From the NCBI RefSeq assembly GCF_000226115.1, contig NC_016461.1, positions 124,001 to 188,000 of the forward strand: DNA of 64,000 nucleotides. The letters are read 5' to 3'. The translations under genes were made by a program, and so were the position numbers. Below the pieces are notes generated by a model. The model was not told where the DNA came from. It made no database searches and worked only from the letters and a program-made list of their open reading frames with translations. This document shows positions 1 through 9,312 of this stretch, one piece after another. Every line of letters begins with the position of its first letter. Position 1 is the stretch's first letter. Origin of the DNA: Thermothielavioides terrestris NRRL 8126 (taxonomy: Eukaryota > Ascomycota > Sordariomycetes > Sordariales > Chaetomiaceae).

Positions 1-11
1 ACAAAACCCTC

Positions 12-907
12 TTACATCACGACACCCGAGTTGCTGGCAATACGGGGCCAGAGCTCGGCGGCCTCCTTCCCGACGGGGCCGGTGATGGCGGAGCCCTTCA
101 TCTCACCCTTGGGGTTGACGATCTGCCGAGTTGTTAGCTGTCAGCGGCATCAAGGCGAGCGAAGCTAAGCGTCAACAGGTGCCAACGATCCGCCGTACGG
201 CTCTGATCGACCCTGCACCCCGCATATCCCGCCCAAAGTCACGTACCACACCAGCGTTGTCCTCGAAGTAGAGGAAGACGCCGTCGAAGCGCTTCCACGG
301 CTTGGCCTGGCGGACGATGACGGCGGGGTGGACCTTCTTCCGGAGCTCGGGCTTTCCCTTCTTGACTGTGGCCATCACCATGTCACCGACACCGCCAGCG
401 GGCAGCCTGTTGAGGCGGGCGCCGACACCCTTGACGGAGATGATGTAGAGGTTCCGCGCGCCGGAGTTGTCCGCGCAGTTCATGATGGCACCACTGTACT
501 CGGCATTAGCGTTCCAGTCCTTGTGTCTTCCACGGTCGTCGTGCCGGGCTGGAATGGTTGATCGGGTCGTCGGGTCTCGAGCGGGCGGGAATGGGATCGC
601 ACGTACACTGGGAGACCCAGGGTCATCTTGAGCTTGCCACCAGGGGCACCTCGCCTGTTCGGGACTCGGGTTAGCCATCGGCAGAGAGAAAATCACCACG
701 ATTTCTCGCCAGCTGCCGCATGCCAGAGACCGCCGTTCTCCCAGTTCTTCCCATCTTCTCATCCGTTCGCGAGTCCCCTTGTACCCCTCCCAAAAGTTCC
801 AAGCTCTTTCGCAGCGGCGGAGAGTGGCGGCTCGGCATTTGACGGTCGTTGATCGAAAAATGCGTAGAAAGCGACAGCACGGCGTGTACTCACGAGATCT
901 TGGCCAT
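12..907 (-). CDS. rpl23: 60S ribosomal protein L23 (uL14)
   Basis: Large-subunit ribosomal protein uL14, near the 60S/40S interface. Four coding exons join in frame: 894-907, 607-654, 247-493 and 12-122, giving 139 aa, the usual fungal length. The start reads [15 protein letters not shown] and the first exon is only 14 nt. Conserved uL14 stretches are [37 protein letters not shown] and [12 protein letters not shown], and the end reads [13 protein letters not shown]. Donors are GTGAGT, GTACGT and GTACGT. The stop codon lies 12 bases from the left edge, so the coding region is complete. The identity is certain from sequence; the 14-nt first exon rests on splice phase and similarity to the known N-terminus. 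Confidence 0.95.
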
Positions 908-1264
908 TGTGACGGTGTGGTTGCGGAGATGCGACTTGACGATTGGGGGGAAGGCGAATTTTCGGGACGCAGGAAATTGAAGGCGCTTCGCGATTATTTT
1001 TGGTGTGGATCGGAAACCCTACCGTCGCCCGATCTGTGAGCAGGTCACGTGGAGATTGTGAAAAAGCCGGCGCAACCCTAACCCTCTCACTGCGGGGTTG
1101 ACTTATCCGTGAAGTTAAGGATCCACAGATTCAATCGCTACACCGTCACATCGTCAACAAGCTGCGGCCGCTCAGATCATGCGAAAAGCATCTCCAATTC
1201 CGCTGTGTACATAATTCATCAACATCATGGTCATGTGAGAGGAAGTCGCGGTAGCTGCCACCTG
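908..1264. other. Intergenic, rpl23 5' side to malic enzyme stop
   Basis: This stretch holds the upstream region of the ribosomal protein gene and the 3' side of the malic enzyme gene. I see no further gene and no clear TATA box. Confidence 0.5.
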
Positions 1265-3343
1265 CTACGCCCTCTGGGGCAAGCTGCCGACAACCCGCAG
1301 CTCGCCTTTGGCCTGGCGACTCGCAGTCTGCGCCTCGACGAGTTTGAGCGGGCGGTACACGGGATCCCACATCTGCTCCTTGATCCACTCGTCCAGTTCC
1401 CCCTCGTCCTCCGGGATGTCCTGTTCCGTCGCCACGCCTTCTTCAACCGCCGCCTGGATCACCTTCCGCGCCACGCGCACGCTCACCTCGCGGACCACGT
1501 CGACCCCCGGCAGCAATGGCGCCGTGTCGTCCCGGAGCGCCGGGCTGAGCTCCACCACTCCGTTCACCGCCGCGATGAGCATCTTCTCGGTGACCAGCTT
1601 GGTCCTGCACAGCACGCCGCCGAGGCCGATGCCGGGGAACACGACGCTGTTGTTGCATTCCGCCACCTCAATCTCGACTTCCTCGCCCCCGGACCCCCAC
1701 GGACCCTTGACAGGCTTGAACGGGCTGCCCGTGGCGACGAGGGCCTTCCCGTCGGTCCATGCGAACAGGTCGGCAGGGACCGCTTCGTGCAGCTTGGTCG
1801 GATTGGAGAGCGGGAGGATGATGGGCCGCTCCACGTGCGATGCCATAGCGCGGACGACCTCCTCGGTGAAGGCCTTGGGCACGGTTGAAGTGCCGACCAG
1901 CACGTTCGGTTTCACCTCGTTGACCACTCCCAACAGGTCCGTCTTTTTTCCTCCCCAGTCTTCCGACCGTGCATAAGTCTTCTGGGCGTCCGAGAGGTTC
2001 TTGACCTGGGTTGTTAGGAGCCCAGGCTTGTCGATGAGCCTGACCCGTAAGGAGGGGCCCTCAGCATTGCGTCAATCGGATGGGTGTGTATGGGTATGGG
2101 TGTGTACGCACCATATCTGCTTGGACGCCTCCTCTTTGCTGATGCCTCGCTCGGTTGCTATGGCATCACGGACTTGGTCCGCAATCCCTACGCCTGCTGA
2201 CCCTGCGCCGAACACAACCATGCGGAGATCGGCGAGCTTTTGCTTCGACACATGGAGACCGGCAATGATGGCCGCAAGGGTCACGCAGCCGGTTCCCTGC
2301 ACGTCGTCATTGAAGCATGGGATTTGTGGCCGCCATTTGTCGAGTAGGCGCCGTGCTGTTCCCCCGTTCAGCGGCCCGTCCAACTCCAAAAGGTCGACTG
2401 CTGCTCGCCCCGTCACTCACCGTTTTGGAAGCCAAAGTCCTCGAAATGGATGTACGCTTTCGGGTACAGCTCGCGCGCTGATCGGATGAATGTGTCGACC
2501 AACTCGTCGTACGTCTCTCCCCGGACCCGCTTCTCCCTGAGTCCCAGATACAGCGGGTCGTTCAGAAGAGTCTCGTTGTCGGTGCCGCAGTCCAGCACAA
2601 CGGGAAGCACCCGGTTCGGGTGTATCCCGGCGCAGATGGTCATGAGAACCAGCTTGGCGATGGAGATCAAGATGCCGCCGCACCCCTGGTCACCGATGCC
2701 GAGGATCTCTTCGCCATCTGGGCCGGATTAGTCGCGGCACGCATGTGGTACCGGGGTTGGCAGCGTCTTACCCGTGACGACGATGTAGTCAATGTCGTCT
2801 TCGGTTCCCCACAGCGACAGATCATGGCGCACGCGGTCAATGTCGTGGATGTTCAAAAAGACCCCTTCCGGCCTCCTGAAGAGGCGCGAATAGTTCTGGA
2901 TGGCCTCGCCCTCGGTCGGCGTGTACACGACGCTGAACATCTCCTCAAGGTGGTCCAGCAGCAACTACCCTCGCATACAGGTCATCAACAGGCCATTTCT
3001 CACCACCGAGAACACTCGCCGCCCTGTAGCGTCCTGCCTGCCTGCCTGCCTGTCTCACCTTAAAGTAGAGCACCACATTCTGCTCCTTCATGGACGTCAG
3101 GAACGTGTTCTTGGCCAGGTCGTCCGCGCCCGCCGAGTACTGCTCGTAGGCCCGCTGCGCCTGCTGCTCGAGCGTCTGGACGCTCGGCGGCAGCAGGCCC
3201 GTCAGCTCGAAGTCGCGGCGCTCGGCCGCGGTGAAGGCGGACCCCTTGTTGAAGTAGGGGTGGTTCAGCAGCACGGTGCCCTTGAGCGCGCACTCCAGCG
3301 GCCCGCTGGTGCTCAGCGGCAGGCGCTCAAACTTGGAAGGCAT
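1265..3343 (-). CDS. Malic enzyme (oxaloacetate-decarboxylating malate dehydrogenase)
   Basis: Oxidative decarboxylation of L-malate to pyruvate, CO2 and NAD(P)H. Five exons join in frame: 3059-3343, 2772-2964, 2421-2717, 2112-2355 and 1265-2039, giving 597 aa, normal for the family. Visible motifs are SVVYTPTEGEA with the catalytic-region Tyr, the metal-binding EDF in YIHFEDFGFQN, CFNDDVQGTG, the Rossmann dinucleotide motif VVFGAGSAGVGIAD, and LPLSNPT. The start is the only ATG fitting the N-terminus (MPSKFERLPLSTSGP). No obvious mitochondrial presequence is seen, so location is open. The family uses NAD or NADP, and the sequence alone does not settle which. Intron 4 contains a CA-dinucleotide run and intron 1 a CCTG-type run. 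Confidence 0.93.
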
Positions 3344-4428
3344 TGCGGGTAGGGAGGGAGAGAGAGACAACGTGCAGGTCAGTAACGCAGGTCCGGATAT
3401 CGGAGTAGACAGATCAAAGGCAGTCGCTGCTCAAACACAACGGCGGCCGTTTTACAGTGTGCAGAGGAGATCATTCCAGGCTACTTCCAACAGAGTTCAG
3501 ATCAGGCCATGATCGGTCGGGGCCGTGGAGGGGCAGGATGACGTAATTGCCAGACTGCCAGTTTCCAGGTCGGCCGCCATGCACGCTGACACGCACGAAT
3601 TGGAGCGCGAAACCAGAGCATCAACATGACCGCAAGTTGGAATCCCTCCCGTAGCTATCAATGCTCATGTCGGGTCTTTTGGAGCCTCGCCTCTGTGGAA
3701 CATGCGCATGAAACGCACACAACAGGCGCGGACTATGATGGCCCGAAAAAGGAGTTCGCTCTTGCAGCCATCGCCAGGGCAAGCCCGGAGGCCGGCCCTT
3801 GCTCACGACCAGCCCCTTCCGAGACCCGACACAAGACGTGTCGGGAGGAGAAGGCCCTCCGAGGAGGGGCTCACTGGGAGGTCCGTTGCCGGCTCGAGAG
3901 TGGCTGGAGAGAGTTGCTGCGATGGAGGGAAGAGAGAGAACAAGGAAAGAAATGAGAGAGAAGAGGATGCTCGCAACGTTACCATACCAGGTGATGGTCC
4001 CTACCTGTGTCCGTCGAGCGCCCATGTCCTTGCGCATTACACCAATCCCAATTCTTCAAGGGATTGACCGCGCGAGGTGCGCAATATCAATGGCAGCAAC
4101 TTGCAAGAGTAAATCTACTTGGCCACGGCCATGCTCATCGAGCTTGTTTGGTTGACTGGCTGACGATGGACACAAGTCGGATGAAAATTTTGGACCACCG
4201 CACTGGGCTGGGCGGTTGGTGGAGCCTTTTCGCACGTGGGACGTGGAGCCTCTAACAAACGGTTCGCGTCAGTCACTCAGCGAACAACTGGCAACAGCTG
4301 CCACAAGCAACAAATGGAGCTTCACCAATGCTTCTCACCAGGAAGGGTAGGGGAGGGTCAAGATATTCGGCTATTCCAAGAATCAATTCCTATCAATTGA
4401 ACTCATGTATGCTGCTTCCGTATCCAAA
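3344..4428. other. Gene-free stretch upstream of malic enzyme
   Basis: No ORF here looks coding. A 139-codon minus-strand ORF at 3621-4037 resembles no family I know and lacks support. A perfect 8-bp inverted repeat (CCCGACAC / GTGTCGGG, 5-nt loop) lies at 3825-3845. Confidence 0.4.
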
Positions 4429-5452
4429 TTATGAACAGAACCACATCGCACTCAATGTGATAACAACAACAGCGATTTTCCTCTTGCCCGTGCTCAACAC
4501 ACGCGACGGCGCATCCGACGCGTCGCCGCCGGGCTGCACGCGCGCGACAAGCCGCATCCCCAGCGGCTCAATGCTGCTCTCGAACGTCGCCGGGTCCGTC
4601 GCCGCCCAATCGGCCCCGTCGGGGCCCGGCACGGCATCCGCTCCCCGGAAGGCGATATACAAGACGTCGTTGCCGTCGATGCCGTTCGTCCCGCTGACGC
4701 CCTGCCCGCCGCAGAATGTCGCCAGCGCCAGCGACGCCTCGCCGACCATGGGCTTCGGCCCGTCGTCGCCGTTGGTGTCGCCCCACACGCCAAAGTACAG
4801 CCGGTAGCCCGGACAGACCACGGCGACCGCGCTGAGCGGCCGCACACCGTACGCCGTCGGGTCGAACGCGCGCCAGCCGCGCCGGCGCCGCGTGCCCGCC
4901 GCGTTGCCGAACACCACGTATGGGTGCACGTACGGGTTGAGGTCCGTGATGTTCCTGTTGTAGCCCGCCACCGCGTCGCGGAACGCCGTCGTGCCCTGCG
5001 TGTCCGAGTTGGCCGTGCTGGGCCGGCACCGGCCGTCGTCCGCCGCTACCGCCGCTCCCCCGCCGCCGCCGCCGTTAGCGCCGTCGCAGTCAACGTCCAT
5101 GTTGGCGAGCGCGCCGTTGCGGCCTTGGATGTAGATGATTCCGCTCGAGTCGAGGTGGTCGCCGCAGTAGGAGAAGGCTGGACAGCCAGGCAAGTAAGTG
5201 GTTGTTAGCATGCGTCTTGAAGCCCAAAATCAAGCGGTTCGGGGACCGGGAGGGGAACGGAGATGGGGACGCCGACTTACTGTTCGGTCCCTTGTCGGTG
5301 CTGTAAAATCCGGTCGCCAGCTCGTTGGAGCAGCGTCCTTTGGCGCGCACCAAGTCGTAGAAGTCGCGGAGGTTCTGCGGCGTGTCACGCGCGATGCCAA
5401 TTGGGAGGAGAGCAAGCGCGAGGAGCGCAAGCAGGCGGACGAGCTGCCACAT
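4429..5452 (-). CDS. Secreted endo-chitosanase, glycoside hydrolase family 75
   Basis: Predicted secreted enzyme that cleaves chitosan, acting on de-acetylated fungal wall polymer. Two exons, 5281-5452 and 4429-5177, are joined by a GTAAGT...CCAG intron, giving 306 aa. A hydrophobic signal peptide (MWQLVRLLALLALALL) is followed by the GH75 landmarks CSNELATGFYSTD, FSYCGDH, IIYIQGRNGALANMDVDCDGA, NPYVHPYVVFGN, LYFGVWGDTNGDD and MVGEASLALATFC. The Asp in VWGDTNGDD and the Glu in VGEAS correspond to the catalytic acids described for fungal chitosanases (family knowledge). A Gly-rich insert follows DVDCDGAN. The tail after the last conserved block ends in a short hydrophobic stretch. An alternative in-frame ATG at 5482 would add ten residues. 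Confidence 0.9.
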
Positions 5453-6649
5453 GGGGTGAAGAGAAAACGATGGCGTATGCATGGCTTCCTGTAGGTCTGT
5501 AGGTTTGGAGGTTTGACTGGCCTTGCCGGAGATATAGAATTGTGGTGGATGGGTTCGCTGGCAATCAATCCGCGCAGAGACGGGAAGGGCGGCGTGGACT
5601 GCTTGGAACTTGGAGGCGACATTGGGGAGCCAGAGTGCCATGGCTCGAGAGCGGTCTCTCTGTTTACTCCAGCGATCGGTCCACTCCGACGGAAGCTGCA
5701 TCATGCGCGTCATTCGTCGGCGTCATGCCGACGAGCGCGTCGAGCTGCAGGATCCGTTTCGTGACCGCCTCTCGGCTCGCAGTGACGCGTTTTTGCCCGC
5801 GCGCAGGATTGAAGATGCGCAGATTATGCATGGAACGTCATCTGAGCAAATTACCATACCGAGGCTCAAGAACGAGGAGACAGAAGTAGCCTGGACCTCG
5901 GTTCCTCTGGCTCCTGCATCCTGACCGAGCGCGTGGCCACCTGCACTGCATGCATGAGCATCGTAGAGTAGGGCCGACTGACACGTCTAGACGCGCAACG
6001 CCGAACGAGGAAGGCTGACGTCCCAAGCGTGTAGGCCGTGTGTTCCACCGCTCTCGCAAGGTGCCTTAGTTAGACAGACGGGTGAGATGGCAAAATGAAA
6101 AAGCATGATGGAGGTAGGGACCAGCACAGCGGCGATGGCACCTGCGTTCAATATAAGACGGCTCATTCAGGGACTGGTAGCCATACCGAAACAAGCCCCG
6201 ATTTCCACCTCACTTCCAACCCGGGCGGCGGCTCAGCTCGCCGAGGCTGCTCGGTTTGCTCCTTGAAGACTGGATTGGGATGACCTCGCTGGGCTATTCC
6301 ATCACCACCCCGTAACACGCCTTGGGCCGGTGCTCGCCTGGCGATGCATGCGCTCACATCATCATGCAGCTCCGCAGGGACGAATGGGTGGCAAGATGCA
6401 TGCCTGACCGCCGGACGCGTACTCAGAAAGGCGCGCAATCGTCGTCATCCCATATGCAGGAGGAGCGTCGCCAGAACGAAAGTGGGGCGGGTGCTGTATA
6501 TAAACCCCCTTCTTCTCCCATGTTGGGCTGTGTCCTGTGTCCTGAACCATCAACCAAGAACCAACAAGCCGGGTCTCCTGTCTTGACAGTCTCCAAGCAA
6601 CCAAAACCAGACACCATTATCTGGACGACTTCGCTTTCGAGTCACCAAC
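5453..6649. other. Divergent upstream region of chitosanase and CFEM-like genes
   Basis: About 1.2 kb between two divergently transcribed secreted-protein genes. No coding ORF is recognised. A TATA box for the right-hand gene lies at 6497. A GATATAGA sequence at 5529-5537 could serve the left-hand gene on the minus strand. Confidence 0.45.
6497..6504 (+). promoter_or_regulatory. TATA box of the CFEM-like gene
   Basis: TATATAAA lies 153 bp upstream of the ATG at 6650, within CTGTATATAAACCCC. Its match and spacing suit a core promoter with a roughly 100-nt leader. Confidence 0.6.
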
Positions 6650-7480
6650 ATGAAGTGCAGAACCGTTCTCCTCATCGCGGCCGCCGCCGCTCTCATCCTC
6701 GCTGCCCCAGCGCCGAAGGCTCTAAGCCTCGCCGCCCAACGCATTGTCGACGAACTTCCGACCTGCGCGGTAAGCCCGCTCGGAGTCCCCTTCCCTCCCA
6801 ACCTCGTTGCTCTGACACCCTGCCACCAGGCACCGGCCATGAAAGACCAACTGAATCGTGCACCCGAGTACGGCTGCGAGCACAATGCCGACGGGACACC
6901 CAACGCGGCCTGCCTCTGCAAGAACGACAAGTTCAAGTCCGACACCCGCAATGCCATCCGAAACAACTGCCTTGAGATGGCCGAGCTCGAGACTGTCGAG
7001 AACTGGGCCACGCGTCAGTGTGGCAAAGGTGAGTGCTGCATCCGTCATTGTCCTGTGTTGTTCTTCCATTTCTTTCTCTCTTCTTCCATACTCTCTCTCC
7101 TTACCTGCTTCTCTTCCGACTGGGCCAGGGTGGCTGCCCTTCTCTTACGCCCCCCCCCCCCCCCCCCCCCCCCTCTCTCTCTTGCGGCCCCCCCTCATAC
7201 ACACCACAGCGAGGCTCGGTCCTGTCGCTGACCACCTCTCCCTCCTCTAGCGCCAAAATCCCGCCCTGTCAAGAGGGTCCGATTCGCCAACGTCTCCAGC
7301 GACGACTCCTCCTCGGACGAGGGATCAAACACCAAAAAAGAGACCATAACCGTCGCACCCAACGAAGCACTCTTCGACCTTGAGGAGATTGAAGACGAAA
7401 CCGCCGCCGCCGCTATCACGCAGCCTGTCAGCACTATCGCACTCGCCGCCGTCCTCGTTGCCGCGTTCGTTGTCCTTTGA
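6650..7480 (+). CDS. CFEM-like cysteine-rich GPI-anchored surface protein
   Basis: Probable secreted, wall- or membrane-anchored protein of CFEM type; that family binds heme/iron or acts at the host surface. Three exons, 6650-6769, 6830-7028 and 7251-7480, give 182 aa. The signal peptide is MKCRTVLLIAAAAALILAAPA. The CFEM-like block runs from LPTC to ATRQC, with CLCKNDKF and IRNNC, but shows only six cysteines where the family typically has eight. After it come a basic patch (RPVKRVRF), an acidic Ser/Asp/Glu segment, and a C-terminal hydrophobic tail (VSTIALAAVLVAAFVVL) typical of a GPI-attachment signal. The second intron (222 nt) contains a run of about 23 C residues. The CFEM assignment is moderate because of the missing cysteines. 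Confidence 0.8.
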
Positions 7481-9312
7481 GTCAACGCCAACAAAAACAA
7501 AAACAAAAACAAAACAAAAAAAAAAAGTCAAAACAAAAAAAAATAAAAAAAAACGTCATCATCGTCAAGAATCCCTATGGTTGGGTGGCTGGGACGGGAT
7601 TCGGGCTTAACTGAGGATCTGCAGGCGCAACATCTCGACTTTGCGGTTCCTCGTCACGAGAATAACGACAGTTACGACGGTCACGGCGTTTATGGCGTTT
7701 ACGGCGTTTCGGCGTTTCGGCGTTTCGGCGTTTCGGCGTTTATGGCGTTACGGCGTTACGGCGTTCTCAGCGTTCACGACACATCCATCAGCGTTCTCAG
7801 CGGTCACGACACATCCAGTACGCGAACGACAACCCATCGTAGTTTCGGTGGACATCACGGCGGACAACAAACAAACCCCCCCTTCCCCCCTTCCCCCCTT
7901 CCCCCCCCGCCTCCCTTCCCACCACTCCAGAAAAAAAAGAAGAAGAAACAAAAAAGAGTGGCAGAAAAAATTGAGAACAAAACAAATGAGAAAGAAAGAA
8001 AGAAATGAGCCAGGGACGCCGGCCGGCTGATCCGCGTGAGGTGAAGTCGGTCGGGGCAGATCCCTTGGGAAGGGGGGCGGGCAATTTCCAAGCAGAAAAA
8101 AAGGAGTGGCAAAAAAAAAGAAAAGAAAAGAAGGAAATGAGAACAAAACAAATGAGAAACAAAGAAAGAAATGAGAAAGGGACGCCGGCCGGCTGATCCG
8201 CGTGAGGTGAAGCCGGTCGGGACAGATCCCTTGGGAAGGGTGGTGGGCAAATTTCTGGTGGAGAGTGGCGGGCGGGCAAAAAGGGAAAGCGTCAAGCTTC
8301 TTGTCCGGACGGCTGGCCTAGCCGCTTGCGGTGACGGCCAGTCGGATGATGGATCCCTTGGGTGGGTGCCACTCTTCACCGTGGGGAAGGGAGGGGGAAG
8401 GGGAGAAGGGGGGGGGGGGGGGGGGAGGGGTGAGGTTAATGACGGGTTTGGAGGAAGGGAAGAGGATTTTGGATATAGGAAGGGCATTGGGTGGGAGGGA
8501 ACCTGGATAAAGGGAGGGAGGGCATGGAGGGCATCGGGTGGGGTGGGTCGCGGGGGCTGGGGGAGGGGGAACGCAATTAAACTTTTTCTTTTTTTTTTTA
8601 TGTATGTGTGTGTGTGTATGTGTGTGTGTGTGTGTGTGTGTATGTTTTCAGACGGTCTGGTCGTGTTGCTTTCGGTGTCGTGATTGCCTTGCCTGATGGA
8701 TCCCTTTGGTTTGAACTTAGGTGCCATTCAATTGTTTGACTTTGAGGAGGCGACTTTGTACATTGGCCTGTTGGTGGGCGAATGCCGGCGGAAAATCGGA
8801 AAGCGTCTGACTCCAGGGCAAAGTTCTTGTCCGGGCGATCTGACCCAGCCGTAAGAGGCGATGGCCCGACTGATGGATCCCTTGGTCACTGTGAGGTGGA
8901 AGTCTGAGGGTAGACAGCACCTGACTCTAGTGTGTCTGGATGGTTGGGCCATGCTGCAATTGGAGACGGGCCTGCCTGTCGAGGAAGAGATCACCAGTGT
9001 CTACCTAGTAGCTTCTCGTCCGGATCAGTCAGACCAATGTCTGTGTCAAATGGCAGGCACTCACCGATGACTCCCTTATCCATTGAGGTAATGGCGGGGT
9101 CTTGGGCTAGCGGGAGGGAGGGCGTAAAAAGGGGTGGAACGGTGAAAGGAACATGGGAATACAACAGCGTTAATACGACGGGTCATGAAGTTCATACGGC
9201 CCAGCCCACATAAGGATGCAAGGAGTCAGCCATTGCCTTAACCCTACCTAGTTACACATGATGGTCATAGGCCAAGCCTGTGACACAGGGGTTGCTTTCT
9301 CTCATAGTCTTC
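7481..9312. repeat. Repeat-rich, gene-free block with tandem and simple repeats
   Basis: No gene is seen. In order there are: an A-rich stretch (7490-7555); an 8-mer array of GGCGTTTC-like units (about 7680-7770); a 30-bp tandem pair ending in CACGACACATCCA (about 7768-7828); homopurine and homopyrimidine runs; a direct repeat pair at 7956-8073 and 8104-8239; a G run (about 8409-8426); and a GT microsatellite (about 8606-8641). Degenerate copies of the unit ending GATCCCTTGG recur near 8340, 8700 and 8880. Confidence 0.75.
7956..8239 (+). repeat. Tandem duplication of a 118-136 bp unit
   Basis: Copy 1 (7956-8073) and copy 2 (8104-8239) share GAGTGGCA, an A/G-rich middle, GGGACGCCGGCCGGCTGATC, GCGTGAGGTGAAG, and CAGATCCCTTGGGAAGG. 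They differ mainly in A-run length and a few substitutions. Function is unknown. Confidence 0.8.

Noticed and set aside
3621..4037. 139-codon minus-strand ORF
   Set aside because: No family features, no splice or promoter support, and overlapping ORFs of similar length exist on the other strand.
7680..7830. CRISPR-like array
   Set aside because: Units are contiguous without unique spacers, and the genome is fungal.
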